A DNA stretch of 64,000 nt from Sequoia sempervirens. Its lineage: Eukaryota > Streptophyta > Pinopsida > Cupressales > Cupressaceae. Shown here piece by piece: positions 45,789-56,445 of the stretch. Location: contig VDFB02114860.1 of assembly GCA_007258455.2 (NCBI GenBank), positions 43,431-107,430 of the forward strand, given 5' to 3'. The notes below the pieces were generated by a model, which saw nothing but the letters and a program-made list of their open reading frames with translations, made no database searches and was not told where the DNA came from. The translations under genes were made by a program, and so were the position numbers. The number at the start of each line of letters is the position of its first letter. The first letter of the stretch is position 1.

Positions 45789-46486
45789 TCAGTCAAGGCT
45801 GAATTCTCCACCATACCAAGCTTGTCTCAAAAGTACACAAACTTTATCCTGGAGAGAGGCTTGGTGAGAATATTTGTCATGCTCATCAGTGTTGATGTAC
45901 CTCAACTGTATAGCCTTCCGCAGTACCATATCTCTAATATAGTGGTACTTGATCTCAACATGCTTGGTTCTGTCATGGAACACAGGATTGACATAAAGCT
46001 TCACACAACTCTGATTATCACAATGAATGATAACAGGCTCCATTGGTTGTCCAAACAATCCTGCAAGGAGCTTACGAAGCCACACTGCTTCTTGAGTTGC
46101 CATACAAGCTGCAATATACTCTGCCTCTACTGTACTCAATGCTACAGATGTCTGCTTCCTGCTGCACCAGGAAATCATAACAGAACCCAAACTGAAGCAA
46201 CAACCAGAGGTGCTCTTCCGATCTGTGACACACCCTGCCCAATCAGAATGAGTATAACCATGTAACTCCAAGTTTGCATCTGAAGAATACCTCAACCCAT
46301 ATCCAACTGTGCCGCGCAAGTATCTCAGGATATGTTTAGCTGCAACAAGATGTATCTGTCTCGGATCACACATAAACTGGCTAAGTGCACTCACTGCATA
46401 GCAAATATCAGGTCTAGTGTTAACTAGATACATCAAGGATCCAATCAGCTGTCTGTACAATGTAGGATCCACCAAGTCTAAACGAC
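45789..46486 (-). pseudogene. copia RNase H, 5' truncated
   Basis: The chimeric frame begins in host LTR and becomes copia at VDPTLYRQLIGSLMYL, then NTRPDICYAVSALSQFM and AAKHILRYLRGT. RNase H catalytic residues are seen in THSDWAGC, STVEAEYIAA and IHCDNQSC. The end (YHYIRDMVLRKAIQL, NTDEH) then shifts frame before the usual VADIFTK-type end. RT, integrase and gag are absent. Confidence 0.9.
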
Positions 46487-47693
46487 TTCTCCCACCCAAA
46501 TCCAGCATGGGAAGCCTTCTAGGACAAGGGCGCCCCCTTTAAGAATGATAGCAGCCACATAAGAGAGGCGTTTCTTTTCTTTGTGCTGATATAAACTCTC
46601 AAGAAAAGGCGGCTAGCTATAGCTCTTCCAAAACTCCTCAAAAAGTAAGCAGCTCTTGTGCTGACGTGATTGAAGTCTATGGCAGCCAAAACCACTCAAA
46701 AAGATGCTCGAAATAACTTGCAAACAGCAACGTAAGTCTCCAAATGAAGCAACAAAAACTGACCAGCAACCTTAAGGTGGTGTATCACACCCTCAAGCAG
46801 CTCAAAAACGAAGAACAAAACCCCCCCAGGTTTACCCACTGCAAGAAATCAAGAAACCCTAGCCTCCTTCCTCCAAAGCCACACTCCCAAGTTCATTAAG
46901 CAAAAATCATCAACACATGAAGAGGGTCGAACTTCTTCTCTTCATATTTATAATTTTACATTGAAAAACACTATTCATAAAGTGAGCACTATTCACTTAA
47001 TTTATAACTTTTTCACTTTAGGAATGAATAGTAACTGAAAAATACAAAGTGACCCCTTCATTTTAAAGACACATGGTCCCTAGGCCAAGGATGGTGAAAT
47101 AAAAGGTGAATATCATTAATTTAAGCACACGTATCATGCCAAACACAACAATTCACCCTGCCACCATACTCCGGAGATCAACACTGCCATTTGACGACCA
47201 AGTGCCCGTCCAAGTGACCCTCTATCCAGAACCATTAGCCTACAAGGGTTGACATGATAGGCTAATCTACCGACGTACAGGTGTCTAATTAGAAGGGGAC
47301 ATCACAACACTTGAATAAAAGAAATCATGATTGCATACAACATGTTTGATGTAATGCCAATGAAATAGCATTCATTTCCAGCTCTTATAGTGTTGCATAC
47401 CAACTGTTTGATGAAATACCAGTTGGCTATAGGTGCATATTATGCATGTAGAAATCATATATGAGCATTGTAGAGGGTGAAATTAAGTTATTGATGCATC
47501 TGGAATGTAGTTCATACATTGTAGTTTTGATTTCCACGCATTTAAAGTACTTTGATATCATCTTCAAGCACATACATCAGACTAAAACTTCAGACTAGCA
47601 AGCAAAAAGGTTGGGTGCAAAGTGTTTGACAATATTCCTTGAGCATATCTTCTACATTTTGTGGCTAGATTTGGCAAGGGATATTACAATAGC

Positions 47694-48664
47694 TTATAAT
47701 ACAGTGAGGCAGAATCATTTAAGTTCAGAATGGTGAAGGATATCGGAGAAGCGCAGTCTCGAGGAGTTAAGGAGTCTAAAAGTTAATTGATTCAATTCAA
47801 ATGGTGCTGCTTCTTGGTTGAGGAAGGACGGAATAATTCAGAAGGTGAGTGGTATACTAAATGGTCAAGAAAATAATACATAAGAAGTTATATTTCAAGC
47901 AACCGATATTTAATCATAGCCGCAAATACAAAGACACGAAAACATTAAAGTGTTATAAAATCGCACAGTGGGGTGATGGGTTGCTCATGAAGATTATGTG
48001 TTGGAATCGAAACTTTATGTAGAAGCAAGAAAGAAAACGTGTTTGTTGTTACTGACACCTGGAGCAGTAATCATGGCATATAATCTAATAGGAAATTTAA
48101 ACGGCAAGTTGAAAGGAGTGTCAGGTTAGTGGCAAGATGAATATTGAATAATATCGGGCCAGCTAGTGCTTTGAAACTGGAAATGTTTTTATGTATCAGC
48201 CGAGTCGACACGAGCATTGCCGTGTGTGATCATTGGTGCGGTATTGGCATAGTCTGCCTTGTGAGTTAAATGACTACAATATATATTATTTCCTGTGCAA
48301 GTGATCAATGTCCGAAATCATATTGGGTCACAACCGTGAGACTTCTGGAATGAGGAAGTTTATGAAGTCTATCCCTGATCATTGAGCATCCTGAGCGACG
48401 GAGTGATGTATGTTGTATCTTTACATGTTGCCATCCTTGATATCTGATTTTTGAAGACAACAGTGAAGAACAAATCTGGGTGTATCTGGAGATCTAAATC
48501 TTTAAGTGCAAAGATCAGGAAAGAGCAATTGGTGGATTGCGAGGAAGATTAATTAATAAAGAGATAAGTATTCCATACCCTTGAATAATGTTCATGAATT
48601 TCTTATGTAGTTATTAATTCATACAATAACATTGGTATTTCTCTTCGAAATAGTTTAATTCTAT
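47694..48664. other. Probable continuation of copia K leader/internal region
   Basis: After duplication ATAGC at 47689-47693, sequence should continue from the K leader at 25176. No long open frame or recognised domain is present; short pieces such as MVKDIGEAQSRGVKESKS are the only hint of coding. No 3' LTR of K was found. Confidence 0.45.
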
Positions 48665-50455
48665 TGTAACGACCTATCCCTTGCGTAAATTAAAATTTTC
48701 CAAATCTCACTTTAAACATGTAAAGGTAACAAGTAACAAAGACAATACAATAAATTTTTTCCTTTCTTTATTGATAAATATATACAAGTTACAATATATT
48801 TCCACATGAATTTCATTTTCATTGCAAATATAAATCAGAGTTCAAAAGTAATACAGTTACATACATAGCTCGTAAGCTTTTGCACAAATAGAAGTAAGAA
48901 GGTCCAGGAGTCCGTGCTTTCAAATCTTGGTACATCGGCCGCTTGCTATGGAGGAGAAACATCACTCGAGCGCTTTTCCGCCAACCATGGACTTATAATG
49001 TAGTCCCCCGCACACCTATCATTAGATAGATGGCCCTCCCTTTGAAGAAGAGATTGGTAGGGTATCCTTTAACGATTACCAATTGAGCACAGTGTTGTGT
49101 CCTAAACAACTAGAACCTTGCTATTTCACAATCTCGAACTAGTACTCGGATCACAATGAACTGACAGTGTAGTCTCAACTTTCTCACACCTAAGTGGATG
49201 TCGTACCTGTCACTACTTTGGCCAAAGTATTCTCATTTAGTACTGTTGACGTTTTTTTGCGACTACACCAACACAGAATAAAGCCAACCTACTCTATATC
49301 TCTCTGAACAAAGTTTCCTGCATAAAGATTGAGATAGATCATACATTTACTCCAAAGGTTCCTTCAGTGCGAATAGTCTCAGTTGCCTTGATGTGATATT
49401 GCTAGTATTTCAAGGGGACTTACACAATTGTTCGACAGTTGACAGCAGACAGCGGACTAAGGGCTTTCGTGTAATTAAAATGATTTAGCAAGTGAGCACA
49501 AGTTTCCTAATTCTAACCAGAAATGAACTGAAATTAAATGAGTGAAGGGCCTAAGAAGCTTATGTTCTATTCTAAATGCAAGATATGTGGAGCTCAACTT
49601 CAGCAGATTTCAACCAAATTTCACTTAGCCTCGCATCGGACAGCTTCAGCGAAATAGGTGCAATCTTCAAAGGAGTAACAAAAGGTATTCAGATTATAGT
49701 TCGACATACATATACCATCATAAGGATGCATACAAGCATAAGAACCACAATCGAAGTTAAGTTTGAGGTATTTTCCAATTGACCACGCAAGGCAGACTTA
49801 CCATCAGTAAGTTGCTAGTGGTATGGATAAAGAGAAGCTACTTCGATCAAACACCACAAATCCAAAGTAAACTACTTGCATGAAAATTAAATCCTACTTG
49901 AAATTGAAGGAAGAAGAAACCTCACAAACTATTCATGACAAAAGTGTAGTTCACCATCAATGAAATTCTTTTATTATGACTAGCTTTCGTGACAATTTCT
50001 TACAAAAATTCTCAAAGGGAGAATTCCCCTTCTTCAAACAATGCAATGAAACTAAACTATTGTAACTCCAAAAATGTCTACTCTCTGCTCTGCTCTGATA
50101 GCCAAATGATTAACTACTAGTGTACAAATGAGGGGAATCCCCTTTATATAGCTGGCCAAGTCCAACGGACGGCTCAAATTACAATTGGTTGGATGGCCCA
50201 GATTGTGCCACCTCAGCCCTAAACAAGATTCGCCCTAAAAACCGCCATAATGGAGAGTGGGGCAATAAATGAGCAATTAATGGCCACCATCTTCTAGAAG
50301 ATTCCCGCTTGTAGATGTGTTCACACTATTCTCGATCTTCTTCTTGACGTTGTTCTTCAACTTTTTTCTTTGTCACTTGAGCTGGGTACATACGAAGTCT
50401 CAACACTTAGCCACTTTTTGCAATTTTTCTTCCTTCGAGGTTGAGATGTCATCTT
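48665..50455 (-). mobile_element. LTR-like element L, related to C
   Basis: Starts TGTAACGACC at 48665, the counterpart of the C end (inverse TGTAACAACC). 48900-49220 matches C in inverse orientation, including GACTTATAATG, GATTACCAATTG and TTTGGCCAAAGT. The TATA box at 50143-50151 (minus strand CTATATAAAG) equals that of C. The right boundary is not determined, and no target duplication (left bases TCTAT) was found. Confidence 0.6.
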
Positions 50456-50459
50456 GAAT

Positions 50460-50840
50460 TACTTGCTTCATCACTTTAAGTCACCACCGCTTGGTCTCGA
50501 TGTTCCTCCTGCAAAACAAGCAAAGAGAAGAGCATTAGAACACTTCATAATATAAATTCACTTTACTTACCTGATTTTCTCGCTTTAACTTCCAAGCGTT
50601 CATCGTCTTCACTAGCCAACTTTGCGTTCAAATTCTTCATGATCTGTAGGCTGGGGCATATAACACCTGTGCATCAAATTTCAATGCCTTGGACAAAATT
50701 TCAACTCCCTCAGGGGCGCATTTAAGAGATGCACTTTTAAAATCATCTTTCGAGAGTGTTAGCTTCAACTGCATCATCTTCAAGGAATTTACCTCACCAG
50801 CTGGAGCTCTGATACTCAATTTCGTTCATCTCTGACTCTG
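50460..50840 (-). pseudogene. Spliced gene fragment of unknown family
   Basis: Minus strand. 50819-50640 reads SIRAPAGEVNSLKMMQLKLT and ends APAYRS before a stop. An overlapping frame continues MKNLNAKLASEDDERLEVKA up to a consensus donor (TCAG/GTAAGT at 50570). After a 62-base intron with acceptor TTTTGCAG, GGTSRPSGGDLK and a stop follow. The short intron and good splice sites suggest a piece of a real gene, host or element, with one frameshift or stop. It lies upstream of the L TATA box relative to L's direction. I do not recognise the protein. Confidence 0.4.
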
Positions 50841-51640
50841 GAAGATTAGTCCCACGAAGAATTCAATCTAATTCACCTAGGAAATCGACTTAAAATTCAT
50901 CCGCCAAGGCATTTTATCTTCAAAAACATCATTTATTCCCTGCCTTAGAAAATTTCTCAAATTTTCCCTAGGAAATTCATCAACCTAGTGCCCATCAAAA
51001 TATTCACCTTGAAGGCCTCGGCAAAGTGTGGAAGACTTTAAAATCCATTCCTCATCGATAATCTTCAATACCTAGAAGAAAATTTCTTTCAGAATTTGTC
51101 GAATTCATGGGTATACAACGAACGGGTTCATTTAATTTTTCTTGAATTTTGAACCTTAGAAAATTAATTTTCAACAAAATTTAATCCATTTCTTCATCTC
51201 TGTGAGTGATTCGTTGCTCTGACTTGAAGACTTTTAATTATCCTTGCGAAGCTGACACCTTCTCAACGTATCCACTGCCAATTTTATTGATATCTTGGCA
51301 CATTTTAATACTCCTTCAAGTTGGGTGTATTTCTTTAAGGTGATATTTAAATATCAATACTTAGAAAAAAAAAATAAAAAATTTCATCAACTTGCATGGG
51401 CGCTTATTCCTCTTCCAACATCTTTGGGCGTATACATGTTAAGGTGGACCCACTTCCAAGGCGTTGGGATCCTTTTTTGTCTTTGTATGGCGCATTCAAA
51501 GGGTCTTAATGCCTGTTGGTTGAAAATTTTGTATACCTTGAGGATATGCAAAATTGTGGTTTCAGCCATAGTGTGTGAGTTAAACTCTCCTATTTAAGGG
51601 AAGGCTCCCCCTTTTCTGTCTATTTTAACAATTCGGAAAT
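50841..51640. other. Degenerate repeat-like non-coding sequence
   Basis: Recurring TTAGAAAATT, CCTAGGAAAT and GGGCGTAT/GGCGCAT words suggest a decayed version of the 70-bp array further right. The 100-residue open frame at 51295-51597 falls in this sequence and shows no known domain. Confidence 0.45.
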
Positions 51641-52539
51641 ACACTCTAACTATAAATCTATTCTAAATCTGGGTGAAACTCTATCTTTTTCTCTTTTTCC
51701 AGAAAGACACTTATTCTTTTCTCTTGTTTCAGAAAAGAATCACGGCTGAAAATATAAATGATTTATGAAGGAAACAAATAAAGAAGCAAAGTCCTTCGTT
51801 ACTCCTCCAGGACGAGAAAACAAATTGAAAGCACAAAGTCTTTGACAATTTACTCTCCTATCAACCTTTTTAGATGATTTTCTGGTAACCAAGTACAGTA
51901 TGTAGCAGCTCAAAATAGAAAATAAAAGCAACACAAAGTCTGCAAGTTACCCCCTTTGTTTGAGCGTTCTATAATAGCTTCAAACGTGACAAACAGCTCA
52001 AAGTCTGTAGTATCAAATCTGAAAACCAATCTAAAACTTTAAACACAATAAGCAGCTCAAAGTCTGCAAGATTGAGTTTAAATCTCTCTTGTATAACACC
52101 ACAAAACCCACAATCGATTCTAGATAATGTCGTCACATCACAATTTGTACCAACACAAAGTTTGGAAGCAATTTGTTTTCTTTATTGATTGCAATCTGAT
52201 TTACATCTAAACTCAAAGTCTTAGAATGCATCCACAAATTGGCAGAATTTTGTTGCATTGCCAAATGATAAAAGATTACAATAGACCCTCTCAAGTATTT
52301 ATAGGAGAGAGGTCTGGAGAAAAAGGTGGGAGGATCTCAACAAACTTGAGAAAATCTCTCAACCGATAACTAACTGCAATTGACTTATTCAAAATTACAA
52401 TCCAAATTGTGATTTGGTTTGTAAGAACTTACATGTAATTACATTTTCCAAAACTGCAAGCAAAGAACACTTGCAATTGCAAAACTTGTTTTTACATATA
52501 CTTTGTCGAAAGTGAAAATACATAAAACAACCTAATATT
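51641..52539. other. Non-coding with CAAAGTCT direct repeats
   Basis: CAGCTCAAAGTCTG-like words recur near 51832, 51932, 51990, 52056 and 52212. A minus-strand TATA-like CTATAAATA at about 52298 might serve the next feature's opposite direction or an LTR. No boundaries found. Confidence 0.4.
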
Positions 52540-52965
52540 TTAATTTGTCTCATTCCTATCTTTGAAAGACAAGAACTTGCTGATGATCATCTGCAACTCA
52601 TTAGGATCAGGACCAAGTGTATTTCTAGCAACAACCACGGTCTTAATGATAACATCATGATCTCCGACTGTGACCTCTCTGTGTTCTTCAAAAGCAGCTT
52701 GCATCTTATCAAGGATTGTTTGATGATTGACGAACTTGTGGATTGAATCCATGAAGAACCGATCTGAATCGAACTCCTGGTGAAGATTTGCAGTAATTTG
52801 AGAAACAACATCATCGGTTGCAAACAATTCTCTTTCATAACTTAACACTGTGCAAGGGATTTTCTCAAAGCTAGAAAGGATATCCTGTTGTACTTCATCT
52901 TTTTGTTTGTTAGAGAAGAAGGTTCCTCCGTCATCGAACAGGAATCTGTAAGGCTAATGAAAAAT
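52540..52965 (-). pseudogene. Orphan coding fragment, possible last exon
   Basis: About 140 codons are open on the minus strand from near 52955 (a possible acceptor, CCTTACAG) to the stop at 52540: FLFDDGGTFFSNKQKDEV, LSSFEKIPCTVLSYEREL, HQEFDSDRFFMDSIHKFV, VARNTLGPDPNELQMIISKF, FKDRNETN. Composition is protein-like (mixed, not low-complexity, acidic). The frame hits a stop just before the possible acceptor, as expected for an exon start. No family recognised. It may be a host gene fragment carried in an element. Confidence 0.4.
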
Positions 52966-53089
52966 GGTGGAGAATGAACGGTGAAGACGAATTCAGGTCT
53001 TGATGGAGTGATTACAACTAAAAGCAACGCTTTGTCTTCTTGAAACAGCAAGACATAAAGATTTTTAGCTTGGATTTGGAGTCATGTCT

Positions 53090-53960
53090 AAAAAAAAGGT
53101 CAACTTTTGAGCCTTTTTTAAGTATTTCGGGTTTTTCAATGACTTCAGCAATTTTACAAAAGGCAGTTGGAATTTCTGGGGCATTTAGCAATTTTTATTT
53201 TTTGCAATTTTTATAATTGCAATTCTGGCCACAAACCCCGACTTGTAATGGATAAACAAAAATCTGAATTACTTTGAAAGAGCATTACTTTGTGTTTTTG
53301 TTCATCTTTTCAAAGAAATGGGAATGGCATTATGAAAGGTTATCAAAGACATGTAAACGGAATGAAGGATGTGAACGAAAGATGAAGGCGAGTGAAAGGT
53401 GAAGGGATATTACGGATGGACGAGAGGATAAAAATGAATGGTATATGAAGAAAAACGCATTTTGGAATGAAAGACGTTTTATAAAAACATTTTTTTTTTG
53501 AAATGCAAGACAAATGAAAACACGTTTTGCTGTGACAGACGCATTAATAAAGAAATCAACGCCCCAAAATAGAAGAAGTGTTACCTTCTAAAGAAGATGA
53601 CATTTCTTAGGAATATAAAAATGCGAATGAAATGGCATGACAAGGGCAAACATAAATACGAAAAATGAAAGAGGCATTTTAAAAACAAAATCACGTTTTT
53701 GGCATAAGAGCCACATTCATGAGTGAAGATATATCAAAGATGGAAGGCGTATAGGATGAATAATGCGTTTTTCAGAAAAGCGAATAATGGTAGATACATA
53801 TATACAAACGATTTCAACAATGGAGGCAATGACAAATAAAATGCAGAGAAAAAGAAGAAAACGCGTTTTTAGAAAGGCATAATGAATAGAAAATGGACGA
53901 GTAAAAGAAATGCGTTCAATACAAGACATAAACAAAAAACGTTGGAAGAAAACCCTAGGC
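53090..53960. repeat. AT-rich region with degenerate ACGCGTTTTT/AATGCG repeats
   Basis: Words such as ACACGTTTT, ACGCGTTTTT, AATGCGTTTTTC and GAATGAAAGACG recur from 53440 to 53910. No coding content. Poorly periodic by eye. Confidence 0.5.
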
Positions 53961-54014
53961 GCAGGAATGACATCGGACTTTCTGGAATTCTTTGCAACTT
54001 AAAATGTCATTCAA

Positions 54015-54330
54015 AACTGAAATCGGGGTTTTAAAATGTAAACGCAAGTTCTTTAAAGAGAAATCGGGGTTTTTAAGATGCTATTGCAAGTATTTCAAGA
54101 GAAAATCGGGCCTTTTTGATCTAATTGCAAGTGCTTTTGCAAAATCGGGTTTTAAAAATGACTTTGCAAGCTTTTAAAACAAATTCGAAGCTTTTCAATC
54201 ACTTTGCAATTTAACTTAAAGTAAATCGGGTTTTTTATAACCATTCAACAATTTTATTTTTTGACAAAAATGAGTATTCTTAACAAATTCGGACTTTTTG
54301 ACTCACTTAAGCAATTTCGGAATTTTTTGA
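54015..54330. repeat. 41-bp tandem repeat (AAATCGGGTTTT units)
   Basis: The TCGGG (or TCGAAG) core occurs at 54023, 54064, 54106, 54145, 54185 and 54226, i.e. every 39-42 bases, with TTGCAAGT between cores. Weaker copies continue to about 54320. Confidence 0.78.
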
Positions 54331-54690
54331 ATCTTTAGCAATTTTGCTTTTAAGCCAAAATTTTCCTACTTGCTGAGTTGCCCAAAAAACCCGAAATGAA
54401 CCAAAAATACACTAAAAATGACTCAGAATTTCATGAAAACGGAGAAGAATGCGTAAAAAGTGGTAACCCAAAGGACTATAGACATAAAATTGAGATTTGC
54501 TGATCTTTGCACCTCGAAATGTGTGCCCTAGAAGAGAAAATCTTCAAATTTTATCAAAATTTTGATTAGTTGTCTTGATTTTTAACAAGTCAAAAATCTG
54601 GGACAACAATGCCACTTGTCCTCTTCTTCATGCACACGCCTTGCATGGACATCTTTTGTCTTTATTCTCCTTTGCATGTATTCAACGCCT
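54331..54690. other. Non-coding, transition into the 70-bp array
   Basis: No gene or element boundary seen. From 54600 on, words shared with the 70-bp array (GCCTTGAATATT, GCATGG) appear. Confidence 0.45.
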
Positions 54691-54699
54691 TGAATATTC

Positions 54700-54835
54700 T
54701 TCTCTGCATGGATGTGCTTTGTCCTTACATGCCTACATTTGGGCGCATATAGAGGAGTCTTCTTCAAATTTAGAATACTTTTCAACTCTTCTAGTCAAAG
54801 GCGCATTTCACCCTATAGGCTTTCACTTTGCTCAC
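54700..54835. repeat. 70-bp tandem array, part left of element A
   Basis: GGCGCAT cores at 54742 and 54800. Across element A the phase is kept: 36 bases to the insertion, then 36 from the duplication's end to the core at 62722. Confidence 0.8.
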
Positions 54836-56445
54836 TGAAATGTGCCCTGCTAATTATAACTGAATTTTTTCTGATTTCATACCTTGTGTTTCTATCAAGC
54901 ATCTGCCTGGATGTTTTGCTTTGACTGATATAATTTCCTGTTTATACCCTTTCCTTAAACTGAAGTGTTTTAGTGTCTGATTTGTTTGGTTTGAAGGAAG
55001 CTCTTATGCAAATCAGTTTAAATAAACCCCATGGAATATTTGCAGGTACCAGATAAACAGTACACTAATAGAGTTTAACAATAGTCTAAGCAATTTTCTC
55101 AAATAAACTCAGCTTGTTTAATGATAGAAATAAACATTAATTTAAAGAAAAGTCTGAGTGACAGTACTTAGAGCTGGTTACAAAGCATAGAACAGATTCT
55201 CTAGACTAAAACATATTTCTGAGTGATAATATTGATGAGAATATGTGAACAGCATTATAGCATTTGACCTGTTTCATTCTTCAGTCATTATAGAAAGGTT
55301 TCTTGACACAACCAGATTATTTCTATAATAAAGTATTTACAACACCCTTCCACCTACAGGACATCCACCTACAGGTTGACAGAATTTAAAGGTGGGACTG
55401 CACGTACAATAACAGAAAATGCAAAGAGAAGAACCTGGAAGCAGTGTCTTGGAACCCACACTGAAATCTCGATCTGCAAGCAGTTGACAGCAGATGGTGT
55501 ATGAAGAAAGAAGTCGGCCCAGCTTGGAAACAATGCAGATAACACAGCCAAAGCGAGCAAAATAGAAACCCGAGTTAAGAGCTTCTTTTGGCACTTGTTC
55601 TTCAATAAAATGGGACGCCTAACCCACCACCAAATGGAAACGCCTTTTCCAGATCTCCAACAGCCGCTACAGCCTCATGGACAGCTGATACAAAGGTCGC
55701 CCTTCCTCAAAAAAACGCGTCTCACTGTTTCACATTCGCTTCTCCTCAAAAACGAACCAGAAATGGAAGTTTATAACTGAAACATTGCGCCTGGGCTTTC
55801 ATTGCAGCAAGGCGCCATCAAAAAAAACATATATACTGATTTTATATCGACCCAAATTGCTGGCAAAATACTGGCGAATGATAATCACGGAAATGATGAA
55901 GCAAACCCGTGGGCTGTAATCTCAACACTATGGTGACTTCGATTTGCAAATTAGAGTCCTTCCTCTTCTCCAAGACGCGATTCCACCAGCTAGGGGTGCT
56001 ATCTCACACCCGAACCTGGAGCATAAGGGTCTTCAAACCCTAGCAAAGTGCCGACCTGTTCTTCACGGGAATGATGTTCTCAATAATCAAAGGGTGCGAA
56101 TGAATGCATTTTGCTTCTCTTTTGTATTCCTTCATTCAACACTTACAAGTGACTTTTTTTTCTAAAGTAATGTTTTAAATATTTACCAAAGTCACTTTTA
56201 CACCACAAAGAAAGTGACTTTATAAAGTCCTCATAAAAATAAATATTTCAATGTATCACTTTGCTTATTTGTAAAGTCACTTAATCAAAATATTTAATTA
56301 ATTAATTTGCATCACCTCATAAGCAGAGCATGAAATTAGGCGATACACAACTAATTAAATAAATGGTTCCCTTCATTCCAACGTTAGCCTCGGGAACAAA
56401 AGGCTAAGTGGCCTCTTGATGTGCTATCGTGAAGGGGACATTACA
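54836..56445 (-). repeat. 3' LTR of A
   Basis: 1610 bp, TGAAATGTGCC to GGGGACATTACA. TTAGCCT/AGGCTAA pair at 56384-56407. Nearly identical to the 5' LTR except for a cluster of changes at 56010-56130. Confidence 0.95.

Larger units (their letters stand above)
44649..46486 (-). mobile_element. Truncated Ty1/copia fragment (3' LTR plus RNase H)
   Basis: From the LTR end at 44649 to a break inside RNase H at about 46486. It has no second LTR and no target duplication, and host LTR bases are missing, so it arrived by repair or recombination and not by ordinary integration. The LTR (44649-45310, TGTAAATTTTAATG to CATTAACA) is the inverse-oriented relative of the 8620-9281 solo LTR. A PPT (GTTGAGAGGGAG) adjoins at 45311. 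Confidence 0.9.
26588..47306 (-). mobile_element. Gypsy chromovirus B, full length, with nested insertions
   Basis: Bounded by perfect duplications ACACT at 26583-26587 and 47307-47311. Minus-strand order: 5' LTR 44295-47306 (holding a copia fragment), PBS 44282-44293, gag 43419-44246 continuing at 31718-32284 (split by element C), protease, RT, RNase H (split by solo LTR E), integrase, chromodomain, PPT and 3' LTR 26588-27787. Without insertions it is about 7 kb. Several stops make it non-autonomous. Confidence 0.93.
44295..47306 (-). repeat. 5' LTR of gypsy B, split by a copia fragment
   Basis: LTR pieces 44295-44648 and 46487-47306 align end to end with 26588-27787, apart from about 12 bases (AACTCTTGAAAG-like) missing at the insertion point. 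Ends GGGGACATCACA before duplication ACACT. Confidence 0.9.
25177..47688 (+). mobile_element. Plus-strand gypsy solo LTR H, split by element B
   Basis: Two pieces, 25177-26587 and 47312-47688, together about 1.8 kb, from TGCAATGTCCCC to GGGATATTACA. Perfect duplications ATAGC flank it at 25172-25176 and 47689-47693, 22.5 kb apart, which proves the pieces belong together. No internal region remains, so H is a solo LTR. It lies in the leader of copia element K. Confidence 0.9.

Noticed and set aside
50803..50816. PBS-like GTATCAGAGC on the minus strand
   Set aside because: Not next to an LTR end of TG...CA type, and the sequence to its right does not match the LTR-like sequence at 48665.
55337..55605. 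Two overlapping 78-85-codon frames repeated at 61585-61853
   Set aside because: Both are in the LTRs of A and duplicate simply because LTRs are duplicated.
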